DNA of 64,000 nucleotides, taken from the NCBI RefSeq assembly GCF_019331695.1, contig NZ_JAHBBI010000008.1:1-64000 (forward strand), read 5' to 3'. Source of the stretch: Bifidobacterium pluvialisilvae. Its GTDB lineage: Bacteria; Actinomycetota; Actinomycetes; Actinomycetales; Bifidobacteriaceae. How positions within the stretch are numbered: the first letter of the stretch is position 1; every line of letters starts with the position of its first letter. The notes under the pieces are model-generated. The model was not told the DNA's origin. It did not search any database and was given only the letters and a program-made list of their open reading frames with translations. Positions 1 to 8,747 of the stretch are shown piece after piece. A program made the position numbers and the translations under genes.

Positions 1-69
1 GCCACCGGCGTCGACGCCTACGAAAGCGGGTTCGGCATCAGAACCGGCTGGGCCGGACGCTCACACTAA
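1..69 (+). CDS. C-terminal fragment of an unidentified protein
   Basis: An open frame enters from the left edge and stops with TAA after 22 codons. The visible tail is Gly-rich and ends in Gly-Arg-Ser-His. The fragment is too short to assign a family. It is called coding because the frame is open from the first base and codon use is GC-rich in third positions. It could also be chance read-through. Confidence 0.45.
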   Translation, partial: ATGVDAYESGFGIRTGWAGRSH

Positions 70-340
70 CCTACCAACACGCCAACAACACGCGCGAATA
101 AGACCCACGTTTTGACCCTTAGCCCGCGATTCCAGTCTAGAACGGGGGTGATGCGCGACGAGGGGCGGTTGTGCCGAATTCGTCGTCTCGACATGATGCC
201 GTAACCTGGCGGGAAGGGATGCCGGGTGTTGTTGGGTGGTTGTCGGAAGGCGGGCGGGCGGCTGACGCGGTTGTCAGGTTGTTGGCGAGCAGCTGGCGTG
301 GTTGTCGGGCGATTGCCGGTGTGTCTTCCCGGCATACGAG
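70..340. other. intergenic stretch with no gene seen
   Basis: No convincing coding frame, RNA gene or clear promoter was found. The part from about 220 to 320 carries several loose copies of a gttgtcgg-like word, which looks like decayed repeat sequence. Confidence 0.4.
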
Positions 341-380
341 AAAACCCCGGACCGTTAGGATTCCAACGATTCGGGGTTTT
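341..380 (-). terminator. intrinsic terminator of tRNA-Leu
   Basis: An AAAACCCCG arm at 341 pairs with CGGGGTTTT ending at 380, and inner pairing continues through the CCGTT/AACGG segments. Read on the minus strand the stem ends in a T-run and lies about 10 bases past the tRNA-Leu 3' end, so it probably ends that transcript. Confidence 0.75.
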
Positions 381-389
381 CGTCAATCG

Positions 390-472
390 TGCGAGCGGGG
401 GGAGTTGAACCCCCACGAGCATACACTCACTGCCACCTGAAGACAGCGCGTCTACCATTCCGCCACGCTCGC
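390..472 (-). tRNA. tRNA-Leu (anticodon CAG)
   Basis: On the minus strand the gene starts GCGAGCG and ends CGCTCGC plus the discriminator A, giving a 7-bp acceptor stem. The anticodon loop TTCAGGT, closed by a CTGTC/GGCAG stem, gives anticodon CAG. A long variable arm and the GGTTCAA T-loop fit a type II leucine tRNA. The 3' CCA is not encoded. Confidence 0.93.
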
Positions 473-595
473 AGACAAGTGATTAATATAGCACTGCGTT
501 TTTCGATATGCCAAATTGGGTGTGTTGCCGGCGTGTCGTGGGTGGGAGATTCTTCGACTTGCTGCGCTCGCTTGGGATGACGGCGGGGAGGCGTG

Positions 596-719
596 GTTGT
601 TCGCCAAATCGGACGCAAGTTCGGTTGTTCGTCGAATCCACCGCCAAACGGCCCGTGTGACCGTTCACGCGCGGTGAAATCGGCGAACAACCGACAAAAC
701 GGTGGATTCGGCGAACAAC
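596..719. repeat. palindromic repeat family F (about 124 bp)
   Basis: Both ends read GTTGTTCGCC on opposite strands. Inside, GTTGTTCGTCGAATCCACCG near 624 is nearly the reverse complement of the right end, and a second copy of the word sits near 675. The result is a nested imperfect palindrome. Just upstream, 546-585 is a decayed single copy of family A (cttcgactt..gctcgcttgggatgac). Confidence 0.6.
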
Positions 720-890
720 GGGGAGGAGGCCGAGGAGGATTGGCCGGGAATGTGCCCGTTGGAGCCCTCCATGGCTAGTGCTGGGGCAGAGTTAGTGCCG
801 GGGGCAAAGCCAGTACCGGGAGCGACTCCTTGGTGTGCTGGATGGTCGGAGGCTGTAGACCATGGGCCGCTGCCCGTAGGTCTGAGCGGC

Positions 891-1637
891 TCAGCGCACC
901 GAATGGCCGGAGGCGACCTCGAAATGATACTTCGCACATCCGAGACCGACGTGGGCGAACAGGCCCTCGGTCGCCGCGGCGCTTACCGAACCATCCTCAT
1001 GCAGTGTGAAAAGGAACGGCTGCTGGCTCAACGACGTGGGCGCCAGCATGGCCGCATCCATGCCGCGACGGAACCATTCGGGCATCTCCGTGCCTTCGGG
1101 AAGGGTGCAGAGCTCCTCGATGGGCTTGCTGCGGTGCTTGCCACCCGGACGTGCGCCGTGGCCGAACGCCAGCACCCATACGATTTTCTCGTCGGGACCG
1201 AGCTTCCACCAGGCGTCGGGTGCCGCATCGGCGTTGTCGAGCACCGACCACGAGGTCTGCAGGCCCGACTGCACGATTTTCAGCGCCAGACGCTCGCCGT
1301 AATAGCCGACCTTCTCCTGCAGGGTAATCTCGCCGGGGTCCGTGGCCGCCTCGTCGGCGGTTCCCTCCTTGACCCAGCCGGCGGTCGCGCCCTCGGCCGG
1401 CGGTACGGGCGCACCGATGAGTGCGATTGCGTTGTGCACGCCCTTGAAGCGGCCGTAATGCGTCTTCAATCCCAGGAACGCGTCGTCCAGGTCGTGGGTC
1501 ATCTGGATATGCAGACCGCTTTCGGCGTTGCATGCGTCGATCTCGGATTGCAGCGCGGCCAATGCGTCGGCGTCGACCGGTTCGTCGGTGTACATGCGGA
1601 TGGCGTGACGCGCCTCCATCGCTTCAAGCAGGTCCAT
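891..1637 (-). CDS. nitroreductase family protein
   Basis: The 248-residue protein looks like an FMN-dependent nitroreductase-family oxidoreductase of the cytoplasm. The N-terminal motif EARHAIRMYTDEPVD matches the family opening (xxRRSxRxFxxxPV). A GYYGERLALKIVQSGLQTSW helix sits mid-protein, and the C-terminal third has a PEWFRRGMDAAMLAPTSLSQ segment that in relatives contacts the flavin. The natural substrate is unknown. The ATG is preceded by GAAGGAGA. The gene is monocistronic, with a near-perfect 19-bp palindrome at 1678-1696 just upstream as a candidate operator. Assignment rests on motifs only. Confidence 0.82.
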   Translation of the reverse strand: MDLLEAMEARHAIRMYTDEPVDADALAALQSEIDACNAESGLHIQMTHDLDDAFLGLKTHYGRFKGVHNAIALIGAPVPPAEGATAGWVKEGTADEAATDPGEITLQEKVGYYGERLALKIVQSGLQTSWSVLDNADAAPDAWWKLGPDEKIVWVLAFGHGARPGGKHRSKPIEELCTLPEGTEMPEWFRRGMDAAMLAPTSLSQQPFLFTLHEDGSVSAAATEGLFAHVGLGCAKYHFEVASGHSVR

Positions 1638-1677
1638 GAGTTCTCCTTCTGTTCCCCAAAACCATACGGGTGACGAA

Positions 1678-1696
1678 ATACGTGACGGTTACGTAT
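1678..1696. promoter_or_regulatory. candidate operator upstream of the nitroreductase gene
   Basis: ATACGTGAC-G-GTTACGTAT is a 19-bp palindrome with 8 of 9 arm positions matching. It lies about 40 bases before the nitroreductase start, where a repressor site would overlap the promoter. The binding factor is not in the window. Confidence 0.45.
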
Positions 1697-1815
1697 GCTG
1701 GCTCCCATCGTAGGCGGTGCCGGGGAGCGCGAGGCGTTGGTGCGGAAAGTTGCGCGGGGCGGCATCTTTCGGCTGGCTCCCGTTGGGGAGGGGCGGCGGG
1801 ATGGAAGCCTGTTTT

Positions 1816-1980
1816 TGTCATCCTGAGTGACGTGTTCCCCGCTGTCATCCTGAGCGGAGCCGCTTGCGGCGTAGTCGAAGGATCTTGGGATTGGCTGGGG
1901 TGCGAAATCCTTCGACTACGGGCTGCGCCCTTCGCTCAGGATGACAGGGACGAGGCTGCGCCCCTCGCTCAGGATGACGG
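1816..1980. repeat. REP-like palindromic repeat family A
   Basis: Copies of tgtcatcctgagcg run rightwards at the left end and cgctcaggatgaca runs at the right end. Between them gtcgaaggatc faces gatccttcgac-like arms, making one large imperfect hairpin between tgt and the nitroreductase gene. The same words recur at 22768-22885 and 28203-28515. Confidence 0.75.
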
Positions 1981-1999
1981 TGAATACGGCTGTTGGCCG

Positions 2000-3331
2000 C
2001 TAGCCGCGGGAGCCGTTGGCGTAGAAGCGGGCCAGCGTCTCGCGCTTGAACTCGTCGAAATACCCGCCGTCGATTGATGCGCGGATGTCGTCGAGCAGCT
2101 TCACGAAGAACCGTTCGTTGTGGATCGTCGCCAGCGTGCAGCCGCTCATCTCGCGTGCCTTGAGCAGATGATGCAGATATGCGCGCGAATAATGCGTGCA
2201 TGTGTAGCAGTCGCAGCCTTCCTCGAGCGGCCGGAAGTCGCGTTTCAACGCCGTGCGCAATACGTTCCAGCGTCCGTCGCGCGTGTAGATCGCGCCGTTG
2301 CGGGCCGTGCGCGCGGGCGCCACGCAGTCGAACGTGTCGCCGCCGTTCTCCACGCCGGCGAAGATGTCGTCCACCGCGGCGATGCCCAACACGTGACGTG
2401 GGCGCAGTTCCGGCATCTCGTCGCAGATCCATGCGCAGATGTTGCCGAGGATGTTCTTCTCAATTGCGCCGCCGATGCCGACGCCGTCGAAGTCAAGCGA
2501 GGCGATCTGCCGTGCGGCGTGACGGCGCAGGTCCTCGTAGTTCGCACCCTGCACGACGCCGAACAGCGCCTGGTACGGCTTGCCGAGCCGCGCGGCCGTG
2601 AGCCGCTTGTGCTCGGCGACGCAACGCTTGGCCCAACGATACGTGCGTTCGACGGACTCCTCCTGATACGACCGTGTGTTCATCAGCGTGGTCAGTTCGT
2701 CGAACGAGAACATGATGTCGGCGCCGATCTTGTGTTGGATGCCCATCGAAATCTCGGCGGAGAACCGGTGGATATCGCCATTAAGGGGGGATTTAAACGT
2801 GACGCCGTCCTCGTCGACGAACGCGAGGCGCTCCTTGCCCTTGGCGATGATGTCGTCGGATTTGAGCCCGGTGACGTCCATGGCCAGCGTCTTCTTGAAT
2901 CCGACGCCAAGCGACATGACCTGGAAGCCGCCGGAATCGGTGAACGTGGGTCCATGCCAGTTCATGAATTTTCCAAGGCCGCCGGCCTCGTCGATGATGT
3001 CCTCGCCGGGACGTTCGAACAGGTGGAAGGCGTTGGCGAGCGTGCACTGCGCGCCGAGGTCAACGAGTTGTTCGGGCAGCATGGCCTTCATCGTGGCCTG
3101 CGTGGCGACCGGTACGAACGCGGGGGTTTTGATATCGCCATGGGGGGTATGGATGATGCCACTGCGCCCGTGGCGGAAGCCGCCGCGGCCAAGGCCGTCG
3201 GCGGTGGGGTCGAGGCGGCGCGTGATCTCGAATCCGAATGCGCCGCGGTCGCCGGGCCTGCCGGGCGCCGCGCCGCGCGGATGCTCCACGAGGTCGATGG
3301 TGGTGTTGGTGGGGTCTGTCACGTCAGTCAT
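2000..3331 (-). CDS. tgt: queuine/archaeosine-type tRNA-guanine transglycosylase
   Basis: This 443-residue enzyme should exchange the wobble guanine of GUN-anticodon tRNAs for a queuosine precursor. Visible family motifs are DSGGFQVMSLG with the active-site Asp, GVVQGANYEDLR, the IGGAIEK segment, and a C-terminal zinc site CDCYTCTHYSRAYLHHL with the distal His in TIHNERF. The ORF is open further upstream, but the start at 3331 (MTDVTDP) is preferred: a TAGAGT box lies exactly 7 bases before the ATG and no Shine-Dalgarno site is present, so the mRNA is probably leaderless. The N-terminus is about 50 residues longer than in compact homologues. Confidence 0.92.
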   Translation of the reverse strand: MTDVTDPTNTTIDLVEHPRGAAPGRPGDRGAFGFEITRRLDPTADGLGRGGFRHGRSGIIHTPHGDIKTPAFVPVATQATMKAMLPEQLVDLGAQCTLANAFHLFERPGEDIIDEAGGLGKFMNWHGPTFTDSGGFQVMSLGVGFKKTLAMDVTGLKSDDIIAKGKERLAFVDEDGVTFKSPLNGDIHRFSAEISMGIQHKIGADIMFSFDELTTLMNTRSYQEESVERTYRWAKRCVAEHKRLTAARLGKPYQALFGVVQGANYEDLRRHAARQIASLDFDGVGIGGAIEKNILGNICAWICDEMPELRPRHVLGIAAVDDIFAGVENGGDTFDCVAPARTARNGAIYTRDGRWNVLRTALKRDFRPLEEGCDCYTCTHYSRAYLHHLLKAREMSGCTLATIHNERFFVKLLDDIRASIDGGYFDEFKRETLARFYANGSRG

Positions 3332-3338
3332 ACGTATA

Positions 3339-3344
3339 ACTCTA
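3339..3344 (-). promoter_or_regulatory. -10 box of leaderless tgt
   Basis: TAGAGT on the minus strand ends 7 bases before the tgt ATG, which places the first transcribed base at or next to the start codon. Confidence 0.5.
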
Positions 3345-3548
3345 AGCGATGGGCTGCTGCACGGTGTCGCGTCGACGGTCTTGCGGCTTTGCGAAGTGTT
3401 TGAGAAAGTCGGAAGAGGATTCGACAATATCTTTCAACGAACATTCAGGAAACTTCCAGAGGCTGAGTCTTAACTCATAGATAGTTCAAACGAGCACGTC
3501 ATACATGGTAAGCGGTTCGAGCTCCATGTAACCAACTAAGGAGTGACA

Positions 3549-5510
3549 ATGGCTGAAAACAACAATGTTCCCCAGTGGGGGCAGCAGCCGGGCGAAGAGC
3601 CGCGGCGGCGGAACGACGGGGAGCAGACTTCGCAGAATCCGGATACGTCGGCGGCGAACGAGGGCGCGGCGCCGCAGCAGCCGCAGCAGTACGGCATCGC
3701 TCCGAACCAGACCGCGCCGAACGCCGCATTGTACGACCCGGTGGTGGCGCAGGCGGAGCGGAACGCCGGCGAGAACGCGGAGGCGCAGACCCCCGCTGCG
3801 GCACCCGTCTCCGAGCAGGAAACCGAATCCATCACGCCAGTGGCCCAGGCCAACGAGCAGCCCACCGAGACGCTGCCGGTTCCCAACGAACAGCCGACGC
3901 AGACGCTGCCGTTCCCGAACGCCCAGCAGTCCCAGCCCCAGCCCACACAGCCCATCACCCCGCAGCAGCCCACTCCGGCCGCGCCTCAGGTCCCGCAATA
4001 CGGCGCCTACGGCCAGCCGCAGCAGCCGGCCCCGCAGCAGTCGCCGTACCGTCCCGCTCCGCAGTTCGGCGCATACGGTCCCGTGCCCCCGCAGGTGCAG
4101 CAGGAGCAGAACGCCCAGAACGCGAACAACGGCGGCAATGGCAACGGCGAACCCCCGCAGGGCGGCTCCCCGTTCAACCCGTTCCACAACCCCGACCAGC
4201 CGAACGGCAACCCCAACGACCTCAACGTGCAGGGCGCCTCCGCCCCACGCCGTGGCGTCTCCCCGGTGCTCACCGCCGTGGTCGCGGCCATCGTGGCCGT
4301 GGCGGTCAGCCTCGGTCTCGGCTTCGCCGCCCTCACCGGCGGCTGGGTCTCCCTGCCCACGTCGTCGTCCATGACGTCGCTGAGCTCCGGCTCCGGCAGC
4401 GGCAGCGCCAAGGCCGAATCCGGCCAGGCCGTCGACTGGACGTCCGTCGCCAAGAAGGTTTCCGGCTCCGTCGTCGCCATCCAGACGCAGATCCAGTCCG
4501 GCGGGCAGACCGGCACCGCCAAGGGATCGGGCGCCATCATCTCCAAGGACGGCGACATTGTGACCAACAACCACGTCGTCTCCGGCGCTACGCAGATTCA
4601 GGTCACGCTCTCCGACGGCTCGCTCTACACGGCCAAGCTCGTCGGCACCGACGTCACCACCGATCTGGCGGTCATCAGGCTGCAGAACCCGCCGAGCGAC
4701 CTCACCGTCGCCGAATTCGCCGACTCCGACGAACTCGCCGTCGGCGAGAACGTCATGGCCATCGGCAACCCGCTCGGCTACGAGAACACCGCCACCACGG
4801 GCATCGTCTCCGCGCTGAACCGCCCCGTCACCGTGATGGACGACGAGAACAACGAGATCGTCACCAACGCCGTGCAGCTCGATGCCGCCATCAACCCCGG
4901 CAACTCCGGTGGCCCGACGTTCAACGGCGCCGGCCAGATCATCGGCATCAACTCCTCCATCGCCACGTCGTCGTCCAGCTCCAGCTCGTCGTCGTCCAGC
5001 GGCTCGATCGGCATTGGCTTCGCCATCCCCTCCAACCTCGTCAAGCGCGTGACCAACGAGATCATCAAGAACGGCAAGGTCAAGCACGTGGCGCTCGGCG
5101 TCACCGTCAAGACCGACACCGCCGAGGCCGACGGCGTCACCCGCGCCGGCAGCGCCGTGCAGAGTGTCGTCTCCGGAGGCCCCGCCGCCAAGGCCGGTGT
5201 GCAGAAGGGCGACGTGATCGTCGGATACAACGGCAAGACCGTCGGCTCCAACGCCTCGCTGCTTGGATACGTCCGCGCGACGGCCCTCGGCGACACCGTC
5301 AAGCTCACCGTCGTCCGCAACGGCAAGACCGTCGAGCTCAACGTGACCATGGACAAGGAGGAAAGCGCCGTCAACGGCTCCAACCGCTCCGAATCCAGCA
5401 ACAACAACAGTCAGAACAACAACGGCAACTCCGACAACGGAAATTCCGACAACAACGGCAACTCCGACAACGGCGGAAGCAGCAACGATCCGTTCAACTT
5501 CGGATGGTGA
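3549..5510 (+). CDS. HtrA/DegP-like membrane-anchored serine protease with PDZ domain
   Basis: The 653-residue protein has a long Pro/Gln/Asn-rich cytoplasmic N-terminus (residues 1 to about 230), one transmembrane segment (about 239-263), an extracytoplasmic trypsin-like domain, a PDZ domain (about 505-600) and an Asn/Ser-rich tail. The triad is visible as His342 in NNHVVSG, Asp372 in TTDLAVIRL and Ser453 in NPGNSGGPTF. A serine run (about 475-487) interrupts the protease domain, an uncommon insert. The role is probably cleavage of misfolded envelope proteins. The start at 3549 follows AAGGAG by 5 bases; a GTG two codons earlier lies inside that ribosome site and is rejected. Confidence 0.92.
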   Translation: MAENNNVPQWGQQPGEEPRRRNDGEQTSQNPDTSAANEGAAPQQPQQYGIAPNQTAPNAALYDPVVAQAERNAGENAEAQTPAAAPVSEQETESITPVAQANEQPTETLPVPNEQPTQTLPFPNAQQSQPQPTQPITPQQPTPAAPQVPQYGAYGQPQQPAPQQSPYRPAPQFGAYGPVPPQVQQEQNAQNANNGGNGNGEPPQGGSPFNPFHNPDQPNGNPNDLNVQGASAPRRGVSPVLTAVVAAIVAVAVSLGLGFAALTGGWVSLPTSSSMTSLSSGSGSGSAKAESGQAVDWTSVAKKVSGSVVAIQTQIQSGGQTGTAKGSGAIISKDGDIVTNNHVVSGATQIQVTLSDGSLYTAKLVGTDVTTDLAVIRLQNPPSDLTVAEFADSDELAVGENVMAIGNPLGYENTATTGIVSALNRPVTVMDDENNEIVTNAVQLDAAINPGNSGGPTFNGAGQIIGINSSIATSSSSSSSSSSSGSIGIGFAIPSNLVKRVTNEIIKNGKVKHVALGVTVKTDTAEADGVTRAGSAVQSVVSGGPAAKAGVQKGDVIVGYNGKTVGSNASLLGYVRATALGDTVKLTVVRNGKTVELNVTMDKEESAVNGSNRSESSNNNSQNNNGNSDNGNSDNNGNSDNGGSSNDPFNFGW

Positions 5511-5546
5511 TGTGATTTCGCCGGAATCCCTCCGGTAACATCCCAA

Positions 5547-5588
5547 ACGGGCCGTGACATCATCGCAGCAGGTGATGTCACGGCCCGT
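5547..5588 (+). terminator. terminator after the htrA-like gene
   Basis: Two perfect 16-base arms (ACGGGCCGTGACATCA and its complement) flank a 10-base loop, 36 bases after the protease stop codon. The T-run is weak (TTGTGGTTG), so termination on either strand is possible. Confidence 0.75.
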
Positions 5589-5626
5589 TGTGGTTGTACG
5601 AGGAGCGATTCGTCTGCAAACTGCAA

Positions 5627-5801
5627 GTTCTGGGGCGATGAATTGGCGCGCCCACAGCTATCTGCGACTTCTGGGGTGACATTTTCACGAAAACGAAGTA
5701 GAGCCGTTGCAATTTCAACGCCGATACCTGCAATACCGTGATATCGAACACCAGAAGTTCGAGATAGGTATCCGGCATGGCAGGCAATCGCCCCAGAAGC
5801 C
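5627..5801. repeat. about 175-bp nested imperfect palindrome, possibly a structured RNA or MITE
   Basis: The outer arms GTTCTGGGGCGAT (5627-5639) and ATCGCCCCAGAAGC (near 5787) are complementary. Inner arms at 5658-5678 and 5746-5766 are also complementary apart from a few mismatches, and the centre holds CGTTGCAATTTCAACG, itself a palindrome. No coding frame fits. It lies between the htrA terminator and the P-ATPase gene. The remaining bases to 6140 show nothing further beyond a TATCGATA-type palindrome near 6041. Confidence 0.55.
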
Positions 5802-6157
5802 GCCGTTTGCTGAGCAATGAGCCGAGGTGCCGGCTCAATGGTGGTCGGCGGCGTGTCCGTCGGGCGGCCGCTGGTATGGTGTGTACCGAAATAACTGAAT
5901 ACCGAATCTTTACGCCGTGTATCACGACGATGGCCGGGGCCCGCCCACGGCCGGACGTCGGGGTGGGTTAACAAGGCGTTATTATTGCAGCGCCGACAGC
6001 GCGCAGTCACGTCCCTACCCGATTCGATGCTCATCGACATTATCGATAACAGTATCGGTGCACGGCATATCGCGGAATTCCCGCGCATACGCCCCCGGCT
6101 GGGTGTGGGTGCGACACTGACGTCGGCCCCCTACACAACCAGCGTAAGGAGCATCTG

Positions 6158-8602
6158 ATGAGCACAGCCATCGGAAAACCTAGGCCCAACATCGTCGTCC
6201 GCGCCGTGCGAGCGTGCGGTCGCATCTGCCGGCAGGTGCCGTTGTTGCCGATAACCATATTGTCCGCATTCGCCGTGGCCGGACTCTGGGATTACCGACC
6301 GTGGGAACGTCCGTTCTGGACGGTGGACCCGAGCATAGGCCAGTGGGTCATCATCGTATTGGTGACCTACACCGTCATCGACACGTTGCGTGGCATGATC
6401 GACGACATCCGGCACGGTCACGTGGGCGTGGACGTGCTGGCCGTCGTGGCGATCCTCTCGACGGTGGCCGTGCAGGAGTACTGGGCCAGCTGGGCCGTGG
6501 TACTGATGATCAGCTCCGGCGAGGCCATCGAGGAATACGCGCAGTCCAAGGCCGAAGGAAGCCTGACCGCGCTCATGGAGGCGGCGCCGCGGATCGCGCA
6601 CGTGGTGGATCTGCCGGGCGTCGGCGTTCGGCACGACGGTGAGACGACGGGAGCGGAAGATGCCGAGGCTTCCGCTGCCGTGTCGGCTCCTGCTCCGGCG
6701 TCCGCCCCGGCGTCGCATCTGCGGACGGTACCGATAGACCAGGTACGGCGCGGCGACGTGCTCCAGGTGCTTCCCGGCGAGACCGTGCCCGTCGACGGCG
6801 AACTGCTCAGCGGTTCCGCCACACTCGACCTTTCGAACATCAACGGCGAACCGATGCCGCGCGAAGTGTTCGCCGGGGCCCGCGTGATGTCGGGAGCGGT
6901 CAACGGCGCCACCATGCTCACCATGCGCGCCACCGAGCTGTCGCGCGACTCGCAATACCAACGCATCCTCGAACTCGTGCGGTCGGCGCAGAACTCGCGC
7001 GCCACGGTGGTGAAGACCGCCGACCTGCTGGCAGTGCCGTTCACCGTGGTCTCGTTCATCATCGCGTGCGCCGCATGGATCATCTCCGGCATACCCACGA
7101 GATTCGCGCAGGTGCTCGTGCTCGCCACGCCATGCCCGCTGCTCATCGCCGCCCCCGTGGCCTACATGGCCGGCACCGGACGGCTCGCCAAGGCCGGCAT
7201 CCTCATCAAGGCGCAGGAGGTTCTGGAGAACCTCGGCCGCGTCTCGCACATCTTCTTCGACAAGACCGGCACGCTGACCGTCAAGAAGCCGCAGGTCGTG
7301 CGCGTGGACAAGCCGGTCGGCGTGGTGACCGTGCCGTCGTCGGCCTCACAGCCGCAATCCCCTGCCGCGGCACTCAACGAGGACCATATCCTCATGTTCG
7401 CCGGCGTGGTGGAGAGTTATTCGGTGCACATCCTTGCCAAAGGCATCGCCAAGGCCGGAGTCGCCGCCGTGGAACGCCTGCATGCGCGGTACGGTGCCGG
7501 CCAGCGCGATTGCCCCGAGAACGGCCGTCCTGGTCATGGGCGGACGTATCCGGTCGTCAGGCACATCGAGGAGGACGCCGGCAACGGCGTAAGGGGCGAA
7601 GTCAACGGCCACGTCGTGCGCGTGGGCCGGTTCGGTTTTGTGACCGCCGGCATGCGCGGCATGGGCGCGATCGCAGCCCAGTTCGCCGTGCTGCCCGGGG
7701 CGAAGACGGCGGACGTGAAGGCGGGCGACGGAAGCGGATTCCGCTCGGTGGCGGCGTCCGGCGGCATCTCGCACCCGGTCACCACCGTGGATGCCGACGG
7801 CGGCGATGGCTTCCGTAGAACGGTCCGTGCCACGGCACCCGTCGATGTCACGCGCGCGCGTGCTGCCGCGGCTCGTGCGCGACGCCATGCCATGCGCGAC
7901 GCACTCTTCCCCTCCGACCACTTCGCCGACCTCGCGCCCGACGAGATGGCCACCTACGTGGCCGTCGACGGCCGTCTCGTCGCACGCATCGTCCTCAAGG
8001 ACGTGCCGCGAGCCAACACCAAGATATCGTTGGAACGACTGCGCTCGCTGGGTATCGGCCGTCTTTCCATGCTCACCGGGGACAAGGCCGCATCGGCGGA
8101 TGTCATCGCCGCTGAAGTCGGCATCGACGACGTCAGGTCCGAACTGTTCCCCGAAGGCAAGGTCGCGGCCGTCCGCGAGGCCGCCGCGGAGCAGCCGCGC
8201 GTCCAACCGTGGTGGGACCGCGCATTGCAGCGGTTCGTCGGCGAATCCACCACGAAATCCGTGACCATGATGGTCGGCGACGGCGTGAACGACGCGCCCG
8301 TACTGGCCGTCGCCGACATCGGCATGGCCATCACCGACGGCACCAGCACGGCCGCGTCGCAGTCCGCGCAGGTGGTCATCATGAACGACGACATCGCCGC
8401 CGTGCCGAACGCCATCACCATCGCACGACGCACCAAGCGCGTGATGATGCAGGCGGTGCTGCTCGGCCTCGGACTGGCGTTGGCAGGCATGATGGCGGCC
8501 GCGTTCAACCTGATTCCCGTGGTCGTCGGCGCGTTCATGCAGGAGGCCATCGACGTGGTCAGCATCCTCTGGGCGCTGACGGCGCTCATCGACCGGGAGT
8601 GA
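6158..8602 (+). CDS. heavy-metal-translocating P-type ATPase, TPC type
   Basis: This 814-residue membrane pump has the P1B layout: N-terminal helices without a metal-binding CxxC domain, an actuator loop with the NGEPMPRE motif, the intramembrane metal motif TPC at residues 324-326, the phosphorylated Asp368 in DKTGTLT, a nucleotide domain and the hinge MVGDGVNDAP near residue 706. TPC in place of the usual CPC sets it apart from the classical Cu and Zn pumps, so the ion cannot be named. The nucleotide domain carries a long low-similarity insert (about 445-590), and YSVHILAKGI stands where SxHPLAxAI is usual. The start follows AAGGAG by 6 bases. Confidence 0.9.
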   Translation: MSTAIGKPRPNIVVRAVRACGRICRQVPLLPITILSAFAVAGLWDYRPWERPFWTVDPSIGQWVIIVLVTYTVIDTLRGMIDDIRHGHVGVDVLAVVAILSTVAVQEYWASWAVVLMISSGEAIEEYAQSKAEGSLTALMEAAPRIAHVVDLPGVGVRHDGETTGAEDAEASAAVSAPAPASAPASHLRTVPIDQVRRGDVLQVLPGETVPVDGELLSGSATLDLSNINGEPMPREVFAGARVMSGAVNGATMLTMRATELSRDSQYQRILELVRSAQNSRATVVKTADLLAVPFTVVSFIIACAAWIISGIPTRFAQVLVLATPCPLLIAAPVAYMAGTGRLAKAGILIKAQEVLENLGRVSHIFFDKTGTLTVKKPQVVRVDKPVGVVTVPSSASQPQSPAAALNEDHILMFAGVVESYSVHILAKGIAKAGVAAVERLHARYGAGQRDCPENGRPGHGRTYPVVRHIEEDAGNGVRGEVNGHVVRVGRFGFVTAGMRGMGAIAAQFAVLPGAKTADVKAGDGSGFRSVAASGGISHPVTTVDADGGDGFRRTVRATAPVDVTRARAAAARARRHAMRDALFPSDHFADLAPDEMATYVAVDGRLVARIVLKDVPRANTKISLERLRSLGIGRLSMLTGDKAASADVIAAEVGIDDVRSELFPEGKVAAVREAAAEQPRVQPWWDRALQRFVGESTTKSVTMMVGDGVNDAPVLAVADIGMAITDGTSTAASQSAQVVIMNDDIAAVPNAITIARRTKRVMMQAVLLGLGLALAGMMAAAFNLIPVVVGAFMQEAIDVVSILWALTALIDRE

Positions 8603-8621
8603 CGGCTCTGCTGAGCAGATG

Positions 8622-8730
8622 CCTATGCATGTTTCGCGATACACCCAAGGCCGTTCGGCCGCCGTTCCGACGTCTGCTCGCAAAGCGTAGCAAACGTCTC
8701 CACTAGCCTACGATCGCGAAACATGCATAG
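8622..8730. repeat. 18-bp inverted repeat around a 70-bp core
   Basis: CTATGCATGTTTCGCGAT (8623-8640) is the exact reverse complement of 8713-8730. The structure begins 20 bases after the P-ATPase stop and may act as its terminator or be a small mobile repeat. No T-run follows. Confidence 0.6.
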
Positions 8731-8747
8731 TGCCCGTTGCGAATCAG

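Noticed and set aside
3486-5546. 686-codon open frame on the minus strand
   Set aside because: It is antisense to the htrA-like gene, with Val/Gly/Asp-rich low-complexity product expected from GC-rich third positions, and it has no ribosome site.
5411-6088. 225-codon minus-strand frame after the htrA-like gene
   Set aside because: It runs through a terminator and a palindrome, shows no domain, and lacks a ribosome site.
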